Positions 8,599 to 15,532 of a DNA stretch of 26,422 nt are shown here, piece after piece. This DNA is from a virus, in IMG/VR virus record IMGVR_UViG_3300025132_000245, positions 1 through 26,422 of that record; one strand, 5' to 3'. The notes beneath the pieces are model-generated. The model searched no databases. It was not told the DNA's origin and saw nothing but the letters and a program-made list of their open reading frames with translations. The first letter of the stretch is position 1; each line of letters opens with the position of its first letter. A program made the position numbers and the translations under genes.

Positions 8599-8604
8599 TC
8601 GCTA

Positions 8605-9462
8605 CTATAAACTCCTTTCAGTCTCAGCTCCAAATTTAACAGCAGATTTAGAATAAAATTTCTTAGAATTATAAGCTTGTGCATTTATAGTATCTGTTAT
8701 TATATGACCAAGTAAGTTTATAGTAAACTCAGTTTTATTAATTCGTTCATTTCCTTGCACAACTTCAGTAACAGTAGAATAAGTATCAATCATAGCTCTA
8801 AATCTAAACTTATTAGGGTCGCCCCAGTAAGAATCTGAGGCAAAATTAATACCTTCTATTAATTTATTGTTTTGTTCTAGATAATCGGTAAATATTATAC
8901 ATGAATAAGTAATATTAACATAGTCAGGTATAGTAACAGCGTAATATTCTTCTTCAGGTATTCTGTTATTTACTAATGCAAACCTATCATATACGTTTTG
9001 CTTGCTAAAAGTTTTACTAAATATACCAAAATTATGAGGATAATTAGCATCTAACTTGTTTCCTAAGTTTCTATTCTTTTCTAAAGTATCTCTCCTAAAT
9101 AATATTATAGGAGCTTGCATTTTACCATTTTTATCTCTGTAGAATCCGTCTTTTTGAACAGCAGACCATCTTTCTGGTGAGCCATATACTAGTGGTACGT
9201 TAATTATTTTACCGTTTTGTTTAACTTGAGGTCTTAATACTTCATTAAAGTAGTAGTATATAGCTTCATCTATATCTTTTATACCTACTTTAAAGTTCTT
9301 TATTTCATCATTATCTCTTCTTATTTGGTTTTCTCTATTTTTATCAGTATTCAAACCGCTCTTTGAGGCTATTTCACGCCCACTTTCAGGATTTTTATAT
9401 GTAGATATAGTATCCTGGGATAATTTTTCTTGATCTTTCGGTAAATTAGGTTTTGCTGCCAT
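8605..9462 (-). CDS. Putative neck or tail-completion structural protein (285 aa)
   Basis: The first ~55 residues are hydrophilic, rich in Lys, Asn and Asp, and probably disordered. The rest is a soluble alpha/beta domain with motifs such as VPLVYGSPERWSAVQKDGF, a D-R-F-A-L-V-N-N-R segment and a C-terminal FTINLLGHIITDTINAQ. I recognise this type of protein from capsid-to-fibre intervals of marine T4-like phages, but I cannot assign a T4 number. It is the last of four tightly packed genes (9462 starts 1 nt after the upstream stop) following the capsid gene, which in T4-like genomes is a neck/connector position. A connector, tail-terminator or sheath-stabiliser role is plausible; the evidence is positional. 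Confidence 0.6.
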   Translation of the reverse strand: MAAKPNLPKDQEKLSQDTISTYKNPESGREIASKSGLNTDKNRENQIRRDNDEIKNFKVGIKDIDEAIYYYFNEVLRPQVKQNGKIINVPLVYGSPERWSAVQKDGFYRDKNGKMQAPIILFRRDTLEKNRNLGNKLDANYPHNFGIFSKTFSKQNVYDRFALVNNRIPEEEYYAVTIPDYVNITYSCIIFTDYLEQNNKLIEGINFASDSYWGDPNKFRFRAMIDTYSTVTEVVQGNERINKTEFTINLLGHIITDTINAQAYNSKKFYSKSAVKFGAETERSL

Positions 9463-9463
9463 A

Positions 9464-9949
9464 TTATCTTACTTCTGCTATTCCAACTCTGTCTGCTCTT
9501 GTTAAATGGCAATCTACTATAATAGATATTGAAGATCCAAACCTAGAACCATACGAAGTAAGGTTGTAACTCTTGTCTCTACCGTAGAATAACTGGTTTT
9601 CTCTAACGGTATCTACTTCATAATAGTCTTCATGCCACATTAATATATCTCCTACTTCAGGAACGACGTTTACATCAACTAAATCGGGTCTAAGGAAAGC
9701 AAATGATGCTTCTCTATTAAGATCTGGACCGAAATCCTGCATATCTACTACTTGGTCCCCTCTAGTTATCAAACAATTGAGTTTTACAGGTGTATTATAG
9801 GATTTTTCCAATGATTCACCGTAAATATTAATGTTTATTTCGTCCAAAGCAATTTTATAATATAAAATTTCCTGTTCTACAATATCTTTTAGTAGTTCTC
9901 GGTTTATATTAACCAGTAAGTCGAAATCTCTGTTAGATCCAAATAGCAT
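9464..9949 (-). CDS. Putative head-closure/neck protein (161 aa)
   Basis: The protein starts MLFGSNRDFDLLVNINRELL, with an N-terminal helix rich in acidic residues. A mainly beta domain follows, containing GPDLNREASFAFLRPDL and the conserved-looking VVPEVGDILMWHEDYYEVD, then a GRDKSYNL segment. Small beta-barrel proteins with a VGD-I-x-W-x-x-x-x-Y-E-V core are common among phage head-closure and neck proteins, and this is the basis for the call. It starts 1 nt after the 106-aa gene and ends 1 nt before the next, so it belongs to a four-gene unit downstream of the capsid protein. No catalytic residues are evident. An exact equivalence to T4 gp13 or gp14 is not established. Confidence 0.6.
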   Translation of the reverse strand: MLFGSNRDFDLLVNINRELLKDIVEQEILYYKIALDEININIYGESLEKSYNTPVKLNCLITRGDQVVDMQDFGPDLNREASFAFLRPDLVDVNVVPEVGDILMWHEDYYEVDTVRENQLFYGRDKSYNLTSYGSRFGSSISIIVDCHLTRADRVGIAEVR

Positions 9950-9950
9950 A

Positions 9951-10271
9951 TTAGTATTCTCCAGGAGTTTTCATACGTTCCACAGATTTCGAAGCTACAT
10001 TGAAGGTATTAATCTCCATATACTTCGATAAAGCATTCTTTTTTAACGATTCGAATGCAGTTGCTGCAGTTTTTTGAGTTATAATCTTTACTTTAAAGAT
10101 ATATTTATTGGTTGCATCGTCAGAATTAGCAATAGTACAGGTAGTTACACCTGGAAGCGCTCTTATTAAGTCTGCAAGTACGGATGGACTAGCATCTCTA
10201 CTAGTTACTTGTACCATAGCCCTGTAAGGAGTATAATTTGCTTCAGATAATATAATTTTTGATAACTTCAT
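9951..10271 (-). CDS. Small alpha/beta hypothetical protein (106 aa) in neck operon
   Basis: The reading frame overlaps the stop of the preceding gene by one base (TAATG), a sign of translational coupling. The product has an N-terminal strand-helix (MKLSKIILSEANYTPYRAMV), then VLADLIRALPGVTTCTIA, KYIFKVKIITQKTAATAFE and a final helix. This beta-alpha-beta-beta-alpha pattern resembles a small ferredoxin-like or ACT-like fold, based on visual pattern only. It has no catalytic motif. Its position between the 380-aa and 161-aa neck candidates suggests a minor structural or assembly role. A TEAxxA-type helix after the second strand is the only other clear landmark. Confidence 0.6.
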   Translation of the reverse strand: MKLSKIILSEANYTPYRAMVQVTSRDASPSVLADLIRALPGVTTCTIANSDDATNKYIFKVKIITQKTAATAFESLKKNALSKYMEINTFNVASKSVERMKTPGEY

Positions 10272-11413
10272 TAGCCAATGTATATAGTATAAGGTATATC
10301 TGATAATGTTTTGCGTAAATTTTCACTTTCTGACGCTTTTCTTTCTAATTGAGCTTGTCTAGATGTCTGTTCTAACATCTCTTTTAGCTCCCCCAGTAAG
10401 TTTTCTTTTTCTGATCTAGCATCTGCTAATAAGTCAGCTTGGTTTAGAGTAGCTTCAGAACCAGGAACCGGTACTGTTTGATACTTTCCTCTAATATATG
10501 CTAGTAATTCTTTAGATAATGCTAAAGTATATCTAAATATCCACTGTCTTCCTATACTATTAATATGAGAATAAACTGGATTAGTATAAGGTACCTCTGC
10601 AACGTTAGTAACTAAACTTTTATCACTAGTATGACTAACGCTTCTTTTATCATTTACCTTATAGTATTCGAATCTTAAACTACCAGCTTTCTTAGGAACT
10701 GGGAATAGTTTAAGTTGGTTATTTACTAACTCAAATGAATAAGCTGATCTTCTTATTTGATCGTTAAACTCTATAGCTTGTACTTTTAATATATCAAATG
10801 AAGCAGGCATTAGTAAGAAGTTAACTCCAGGACTAAATGATCCGAAGTCAAATGCATCCATTAATGATTGAATACCTGTTCCTGTACCTGCATAAGGATC
10901 AAAGTACCTTAATATAGCAGGAGGAGCTTCGTAGAATATCTTTCTTATTTCAATACTACCTGTAATACCTTCATCTTCAGCCCATTGATTTAAATCATAA
11001 TCTTGAACATTCTTAACAGTAGTTAGTGACCCAGTATACCTTGTAGTATACCCTCCTACTTCAGCTTCAGTACCATAATTTTTACTTACTTCTACTAATC
11101 TTTGTAGAGAAGGATCTAATAGTGTATTATTTATACTACTTCCGGTAGAAATACCTTCTATACTTAAATAATTTTCTCTTACTTTATATTGAAATACTTC
11201 GTTTCCGTATGTAGTAGTAGCTTCTTCAAAGCAAGCAAAGAAAGATCCGTCTTGAAGTTCTACATCCATTAAGGGGTACCCTAATCGAGTTCCGCAAAAT
11301 TTAGCTACCTTTTCTGCATCAGCTTGGAATTCAGTATCAGTATCGTAAAATCCAAAAGGAGTAGAGCCTGTTGCAAAAGTTGCACTACCATCCCATATAG
11401 TTACATTAGCCAT
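10271..11413 (-). CDS. Putative neck/connector structural protein (380 aa)
   Basis: This is the first gene after the capsid operon terminator, with a TATTTATA box 15-22 nt upstream of its ATG. The N-terminal part has RLGYPLMDVELQDGSFFACFEEA, followed by GNEVFQYKVRENYLSI. The middle has QDYDLNQWAE, IEIRKIFYEAPPAILRYFDP and a Gly/Ser region. The C-terminal ~70 residues form a long charged helix (LLADARSEKENLLGELKEMLEQ) that could be a coiled coil. The LGYPxxDVELxD start is familiar from structural proteins downstream of gp23 in marine T4-like phages, and its position suits the neck (gp13-like). Homology to T4 gp13 itself cannot be shown from the sequence alone. No enzymatic motif is visible. 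Confidence 0.65.
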   Translation of the reverse strand: MANVTIWDGSATFATGSTPFGFYDTDTEFQADAEKVAKFCGTRLGYPLMDVELQDGSFFACFEEATTTYGNEVFQYKVRENYLSIEGISTGSSINNTLLDPSLQRLVEVSKNYGTEAEVGGYTTRYTGSLTTVKNVQDYDLNQWAEDEGITGSIEIRKIFYEAPPAILRYFDPYAGTGTGIQSLMDAFDFGSFSPGVNFLLMPASFDILKVQAIEFNDQIRRSAYSFELVNNQLKLFPVPKKAGSLRFEYYKVNDKRSVSHTSDKSLVTNVAEVPYTNPVYSHINSIGRQWIFRYTLALSKELLAYIRGKYQTVPVPGSEATLNQADLLADARSEKENLLGELKEMLEQTSRQAQLERKASESENLRKTLSDIPYTIYIG

Positions 11414-11427
11414 CTAATAGAGTTTTT

Positions 11428-11435
11428 TATAAATA
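11428..11435 (-). promoter_or_regulatory. TATTTATA box after the capsid-operon terminator
   Basis: The coding strand reads GCTATTTATAAAAAAC, directly after the U-tract of the 11438-11463 terminator and only 15-22 nt before the ATG at 11413. If it is a promoter -10-type element, the transcript leader would be very short, about 10 nt. Confidence 0.5.
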
Positions 11436-11437
11436 GC

Positions 11438-11463
11438 AAAAAAAAAGAGGGCCGAAGCCCTCT
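11438..11463 (-). terminator. Rho-independent terminator after the major capsid gene
   Basis: The coding strand has AGAGGGC-TTCG-GCCCTCT, a 7-bp GC-rich stem with a stable UUCG tetraloop, followed by a run of T residues. It begins about 25 nt after the capsid stop codon. It is a textbook intrinsic terminator in the right orientation. Confidence 0.93.
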
Positions 11464-11487
11464 CTTTATTAACATTCTAGGTTAATC

Positions 11488-13077
11488 TTAAATCTGAGAT
11501 AAGTCTGAGATAAAGATTCTTCCGTAGAATTCAGGTCTGATCATTTTCTTAGCGTAACGAGTCATTAAACCTTTTCTAGGAGTGAAGGTTTCAGGATCGT
11601 ACACAAGAGGTGTCATTAATAATGGAACATAAGGAGCATATACTGCACCAGTTTCTAAGAATTGAGATCCTCTAAATCCTAACAAGATTGTATTTTCAGT
11701 CATATAAGGATTCTTATATACTTTAAATCTGTTAGCAAGAGATCCAACTCTCTGTACGCCCATATTGTACTCAGCTTGATCGCCATCAGTTGAAGCTGCA
11801 TATCCTGGAATAGATTCTAGGATTGTAGAAACGTTTGGAGAACATACTAAGAAGTTTGCACCACCTCTTAAAGTCTTCTGATGGATCTTGTTAGATACTT
11901 TTTGGATTTTAGTACCAAGAGTTTGGAACCATTGTCCTTGAGTATTGTAGAAATCAGAAGTTGAAGTAGACCAAGATGTACCGTCCCAAATTTTATTGTT
12001 TTCGGCAGACCATCTTTCAGTAGTTCTTGCTTCAAGAATTAACATATCAAGAATCTCTAGATCGATTTCCATTGAAATGTACTCACTTAATAGTGAAGTC
12101 AATTCAGCTTCTGCATCGATAGAGTGATATGCGTTAAGATCTTGAGCAAATTCTGGAGTCCATTGTGCCTTTAACTTTCTTGTCTTAGCCACAATTGCTT
12201 CAGATGCTAATTGAACATCAATTTCAGGTATTCTGATTGAAGTATCAACAGCTCTGTCTGAGTTAGCCTGGAAATCACCTCTATCGTTATCTACTGGTTG
12301 CTTGTGATACAATACTGTTGCATCAATTGTACTAGTAGTAAAGTTAGAAGCAGTAACTACGAACGTTACAGCGTTTCCAGAAATAGTAGTTAATTCAGGG
12401 TGAGAAGTAATATCAGAAGAAGCAGAGAAGATTCTAAATGCTCTTGCTGCTAATTGATCGATATTATCTGATCCTGAGAATGTAGTAGTAAACGATTTAA
12501 ACTGTCCAGGTTGGATATCGTTGTTGTATCCAATAGAGGCAGAAGTAGCAGCCGCTTGAGCAGTACCAGCAAACGCTTTCGAAGAAGAGTTGATAGTATA
12601 CCCAAATTGACCTGCTCCATATAAACCGCCGCTAGGATCAACATCTACTCCAATTTTGGAGTTTGCAGTTGATACGTTACCGTACATATTTGCACCGTCA
12701 GCTCTTCCTCCTACTCCGTCTCCATATTTGAAGTCTAAGTAAAATACAAGTCCTGATGGTAGATTCATTGGTTGTACTGATACAAAGTCCTGTGCTACGA
12801 TTTGAGCAAAGACTTTACGTACTAATGGTAGAGCAACACCTGCCCACTGCTCGCCGTCACCAGCAGAAAAAGATCCTCCTGATGTACCAACTGTGTTAGC
12901 TTCAGCAACGATTTGTTTAGCTTGGTTCTCAAGAATCATAGCCATGTTGTTTGCATGTCTTTCATCACTGATACCTTCTAACAAACCAGAAGCTTGCCAC
13001 TTGTCAGCTAGTCTAGCAGCGTCAGCTTGTAAGCTTTTGTAAGTGTTTGAACTCTCTAATAGGTTTTTAATTTCCAT
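11488..13077 (-). CDS. 23: Major capsid protein, T4 gp23-like (529 aa)
   Basis: This protein forms the hexamers of the phage head. Its length (529 aa) is close to T4 gp23 (521 aa). The N-terminal ~59 residues are helical and charged, as in the gp23 propeptide. VAE-ANTVGTSGGSF at residues 57-70 matches the place and style of the gp23 cleavage site (T4: IAE-AEIGGDHG). After it comes VRKVFAQIVAQDFVSVQPMN-(L)PSG, equivalent to the conserved AxDxxGVQPMNxPTG region. The C-terminal part keeps YAPYVPLLMTPLVYDPETFTPRKGLMTRYAKKMIRP, a gp23 hallmark. It follows the scaffold gene by 11 nt with no box between them, so it is expressed from the scaffold unit and ends at a strong terminator. The start ATG gives a typical propeptide length. 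Confidence 0.95.
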   Translation of the reverse strand: MEIKNLLESSNTYKSLQADAARLADKWQASGLLEGISDERHANNMAMILENQAKQIVAEANTVGTSGGSFSAGDGEQWAGVALPLVRKVFAQIVAQDFVSVQPMNLPSGLVFYLDFKYGDGVGGRADGANMYGNVSTANSKIGVDVDPSGGLYGAGQFGYTINSSSKAFAGTAQAAATSASIGYNNDIQPGQFKSFTTTFSGSDNIDQLAARAFRIFSASSDITSHPELTTISGNAVTFVVTASNFTTSTIDATVLYHKQPVDNDRGDFQANSDRAVDTSIRIPEIDVQLASEAIVAKTRKLKAQWTPEFAQDLNAYHSIDAEAELTSLLSEYISMEIDLEILDMLILEARTTERWSAENNKIWDGTSWSTSTSDFYNTQGQWFQTLGTKIQKVSNKIHQKTLRGGANFLVCSPNVSTILESIPGYAASTDGDQAEYNMGVQRVGSLANRFKVYKNPYMTENTILLGFRGSQFLETGAVYAPYVPLLMTPLVYDPETFTPRKGLMTRYAKKMIRPEFYGRIFISDLSQI

Positions 13078-13088
13078 GAGTTTTGTTA

Positions 13089-14318
13089 TTATTTAATTAT
13101 TCCAGCTAATTTTTGCATTCTACGAACAGCATCGGATACTTCTGAAATTACTTCTGGCTTACTTGCAGTAGTACCAGTAGCTTTAGAAGCCATTCCTTTG
13201 TGTTCTTTGATTGTAGTCTCTTTTTTAGTAACTATATTTTCACTAACAGTTTCAAATACTAATTTTACTTCTTTGACTGTTTCTGCTTTATCAAAAGCAG
13301 CAATAACGTTTACTTTTTGAGACTCTGTAAGGTTATTGGCCTTAAAGATCTTGTTTACGTAAAGAAGTTTACTATTTAAAATATTTACTTCGTTAAGATC
13401 CTTCTTAAGAGTTTCGATAGTTTTAACTGATTCTTTCAGGTCTTCTTCCAACTTAGCAACTCTGTTGACGTTGTAATCTTTACCATCTGATTCAGCATTG
13501 ACTTGAGTAGAAGTATCTTCTTCCATAGCATCTTTATCTTTGCTATGTTTAGCTTCCATCTTATCATCTTTATCGTGTTTAGCCTCTTCCATTTCCTTTT
13601 CTTTATCACCTTCGGAAACAGCTTCTAGTTCTTGAAGTAATTCATCTAAATCGATTTCTTCTTCATCTTCGGCTGGTGCATCAGGAACTTCTAAATTATC
13701 CTCATCCCCCATACCTTCAATGTCTCCTGCGTCCATATCGTCTGCAGGTTCGCCGCCGCCCATTTCTGTGCTAATGATATCTCTGATTAAGTCTTTAAAT
13801 TGATCAACTGTAAGGTCTCCTAATTCTTCGTCTCCATCAGCATCATCTTCGGCTCCATGATCTTCAGCTTCGTCTTCAGATTCTTCTGAATCATCCTCGG
13901 CCTCGTCTTCTTCAGCTTCGCCAACTGGTTCTACTTCTGATAGATCTTCCTCTACTGCTTCGTCTTTTTCGTCTTTATGAGCTTCGTCCATATCATCATC
14001 TTTAGCTTCATCCATGTCCTTATCCTTGTGAGCTTCGTCCATGTCTTTATCTTTATGAGCTTCGTCCATGTCCTTATCCTTGTGGGCCTCGTCCATGTCC
14101 TTGTCGTGATGCTTGGCTTCCTCTACTTCTTCTTCGACCTCGTTAGTTGCTACTTCATCGACTTCTTTGTCTTCCATCTCTTGAAGTTTAGCAGCTAACA
14201 TGTCTTTTAGATGAGGAGTTAAAGTCTCTTCTAAAGCTTCTTTAGCGTTAGCAATAGCGGCTTCTCTTACAGATTTAGCTTCAGCAATAGCTTGCTTGAA
14301 TAAATCTTTGTTTGCCAT
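13089..14318 (-). CDS. Prohead core scaffolding protein, gp22-like by position (409 aa)
   Basis: The protein is extremely acidic and helical and lies just upstream of the capsid gene, the position of T4 gene 22. Residues 1-50 form a charged helix containing QAIAE-A at residues 10-14, a gp21-type (I/L)xE cleavage site. Residues 69-121 carry six HKDKDMDEA-type 8-10-residue units, three of them perfect. Residues ~120-270 are a very acidic, probably disordered region. Residues ~290-345 (RVAKLEEDLKESVKTIETLKKDLNEV) are a coiled coil, and the C-terminus ends VRRMQKLAGIIK. Scaffold proteins of this kind fill the prohead and are degraded by the protease. The assignment rests on position, acidity and coiled coil rather than clear sequence similarity to T4 gp22. 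Confidence 0.8.
   Translation of the reverse strand: MANKDLFKQAIAEAKSVREAAIANAKEALEETLTPHLKDMLAAKLQEMEDKEVDEVATNEVEEEVEEAKHHDKDMDEAHKDKDMDEAHKDKDMDEAHKDKDMDEAKDDDMDEAHKDEKDEAVEEDLSEVEPVGEAEEDEAEDDSEESEDEAEDHGAEDDADGDEELGDLTVDQFKDLIRDIISTEMGGGEPADDMDAGDIEGMGDEDNLEVPDAPAEDEEEIDLDELLQELEAVSEGDKEKEMEEAKHDKDDKMEAKHSKDKDAMEEDTSTQVNAESDGKDYNVNRVAKLEEDLKESVKTIETLKKDLNEVNILNSKLLYVNKIFKANNLTESQKVNVIAAFDKAETVKEVKLVFETVSENIVTKKETTIKEHKGMASKATGTTASKPEVISEVSDAVRRMQKLAGIIK
13956..14111 (-). repeat. 27-nt tandem repeats in scaffold gene (HKDKDMDEA)
   Basis: In-frame units of about 27 nt encode HKDKDMDEA. Three consecutive copies are perfect at protein level (residues 79-105), with degenerate copies on either side. 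Synonymous differences between copies (for example GTGAGC versus ATGAGC on the plus strand) show they are not brand-new duplications. Confidence 0.85.
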
Positions 14319-14340
14319 TATAAATTTTTTAGGTATTTCT

Positions 14341-14400
14341 ACGATTATTTTAAATCGTAATAGAAAGTATTATTTATTGATACAGTATAAGTGACTGTAT
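14341..14400 (-). promoter_or_regulatory. Two consecutive hairpins in the scaffold-capsid leader
   Basis: Between the box at 14408-14415 and the ATG at 14318, the leader can form two hairpins. One is a 7-bp stem (ATACAGT 14380-14386 with ACTGTAT 14394-14400). The other is a 6-bp stem (ACGATT 14341-14346 with AATCGT 14353-14358). Neither has a following U-tract, so they are not terminators; mRNA stabilisation or translational control of the capsid operon is possible. Confidence 0.5.
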
Positions 14401-14407
14401 ATTCGTA

Positions 14408-14415
14408 TATAAATA
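14408..14415 (-). promoter_or_regulatory. TATTTATA box ahead of scaffold-capsid operon
   Basis: The coding strand reads TATATATTTATATACG just after the 14422-14450 terminator and 90-97 nt before the scaffold ATG. The terminator-then-box layout is what a new transcription start would need. Confidence 0.55.
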
Positions 14416-14421
14416 TATAAG

Positions 14422-14450
14422 AAAATAAAAAACCCGACAGAAAGTCGGGT
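14422..14450 (-). terminator. Rho-independent terminator after the 142-aa gene
   Basis: The coding strand has ACCCGAC-TTTCT-GTCGGGT, a perfect 7-bp stem, followed by TTTTTTATTTTC. It lies about 25 nt after the stop codon of the 142-aa gene and separates it from the scaffold-capsid operon. Confidence 0.93.
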
Positions 14451-14474
14451 CTTAAGTGTAGCGGTCTTAAATTC

Positions 14475-14903
14475 TTACGAATCTAATATATCTTTAATTT
14501 CGTTTTTGAATTTTTGTTCTTTAGTAAGCTTAGTTTCTTCTACGCCTTCTTCGTAGCCTCTACCTTTTTCTCTAGCTTGTCTTTTTACTGATGAAAAGTC
14601 TTTTGAGAAAGCATCCCAAGCTTTACAAAGTTTGTTGTCTTTATTAGCCTGGCAATATTCCATTGCTGATAATCCTCCTTTGACTGCTGCAAATAATCCA
14701 GCTCCATAAGTAGCTAAATATCCTAGTAGTGAAGGATTTTGCATTACCATATCTAAAATATCAGTTCCTTCTGTTAATTCTTCTTCTGGAATTACTGCTA
14801 CTTCATCTTCTGATAGAGCAACTTCTTGCTCTTCCATTTTCTTATCGTCCTTTTTACCTTCGGCGATAAATTTTCTTAAGTCGAAATTGTTATAGTTGCT
14901 CAT
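14475..14903 (-). CDS. Candidate capsid internal/core protein with targeting-like N-terminus (142 aa)
   Basis: The N-terminus MSNYNNFDLRKFIAE-GKK ends in FIAE-G. This strongly resembles the capsid-targeting peptide of T4 internal proteins (MKTYQEFIAE-A), which the gp21 protease removes. Residues 17-50 are acidic. Residues 58-81 (SLLGYLATYGAGLFAAVKGGLSAM) are strongly hydrophobic and Gly/Ala-rich, long enough to span a membrane. C84 and C93 form a C-x8-C pair, and the C-terminal ~45 residues are charged helix. The gene sits between protease and scaffold with its own TATTTATA box and terminator, so it is a separately expressed head-region gene. I infer a protein packaged inside the prohead and possibly ejected with DNA. 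A plain core component is the main alternative. Confidence 0.65.
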   Translation of the reverse strand: MSNYNNFDLRKFIAEGKKDDKKMEEQEVALSEDEVAVIPEEELTEGTDILDMVMQNPSLLGYLATYGAGLFAAVKGGLSAMEYCQANKDNKLCKAWDAFSKDFSSVKRQAREKGRGYEEGVEETKLTKEQKFKNEIKDILDS

Positions 14904-14923
14904 TTTGTTGTAAGTTATTTATA

Positions 14924-14931
14924 TATAAATA
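14924..14931 (-). promoter_or_regulatory. TATTTATA box upstream of the 142-aa gene
   Basis: The coding strand reads CATATTTATATATAAATAAC, 21-28 nt upstream of the ATG at 14903. Uniquely, this site also contains a TATAAATA on the coding strand (14916-14923), the T4-type late-promoter orientation. Confidence 0.5.
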
Positions 14932-14951
14932 TGTATTTTTTTCGAAAAATT

Positions 14952-15530
14952 TTATGATCTTAATATATCGTTAATAATATTGTCTAAATTGGCATAAGGA
15001 GCTTGTTTACCTTTATTTTCTTGTAATGAAATTGGATTCATAAAAGCTCCATGAGTAGAGGGATTAGAAACAAAATCCCAGCATACTAATTCAAAGTCTG
15101 GTTGTACCTCTAATTGGCCTTCGTTGGTTTGTTGAACTGAACCTGTACCTCTTGATGATATACCAATAGTATGACCTGCTTTAATGATTTCTTTAACTAT
15201 ATTACCAGCTGGGGTATTTAATAGTTCTACACGTCCCATCAAGTCGTCTCCGTCCCAGTAAAGGTCTTTTACTATATGAGAAGCATTCTTGAGAGAGACT
15301 ACCGGAGATTCAGGATGATCTAGTTCGCCGAAAGCATTACCATTCTTTACGAATTCATCCATATACTTCTTAGCTTCTCTTTCTAAAATTTCTTTTTTAT
15401 AAACTCTACCGTTTTGATTTTCAGAAGAAGCTCTCTGCATAATACCTTCAACTTCGAAGACTCCAGGGCGTCCTTTCGCTTCTTTTAAGGTAGGTCTAAA
15501 TGGCGTAACGTCTACTAATAATTGTGCCAT
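14952..15530 (-). CDS. 21: Prohead maturation protease, T4 gp21-like (192 aa)
   Basis: This serine protease cleaves capsid and core proteins during head maturation. Visible landmarks are FGELDHP with His72, HTIGISSRGTG with the candidate catalytic Ser125/Ser126, and FELVCWDFVSNPSTHGAF, which holds the conserved acidic Asp. This is the His/Ser/Asp layout of the peptidase U9/S77 prohead protease family, and the length suits it. RASSENQNGRVYKKEILERE near the N-terminus is also typical. The gene starts 2 nt after the 477-aa core-like gene, so it is probably in the unit beginning at 18047. Substrates likely include the capsid protein and neighbours carrying (L/I/V)xE-A/G sites. The C-terminal tail (NLDNIINDILRS) is short and charged. 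Confidence 0.92.
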   Translation of the reverse strand: MAQLLVDVTPFRPTLKEAKGRPGVFEVEGIMQRASSENQNGRVYKKEILEREAKKYMDEFVKNGNAFGELDHPESPVVSLKNASHIVKDLYWDGDDLMGRVELLNTPAGNIVKEIIKAGHTIGISSRGTGSVQQTNEGQLEVQPDFELVCWDFVSNPSTHGAFMNPISLQENKGKQAPYANLDNIINDILRS

Positions 15531-15532
15531 AT

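Noticed and set aside
12450-12644. Minus-strand 64-codon frame inside the capsid gene
   Set aside because: It is a shifted frame of the capsid gene with Leu-rich shadow composition.
13977-14198. Plus-strand frame with hydrophobic, repetitive product
   Set aside because: It is the antisense of the acidic HKDKDMDEA repeats of the scaffold, which automatically reads as hydrophobic residues.
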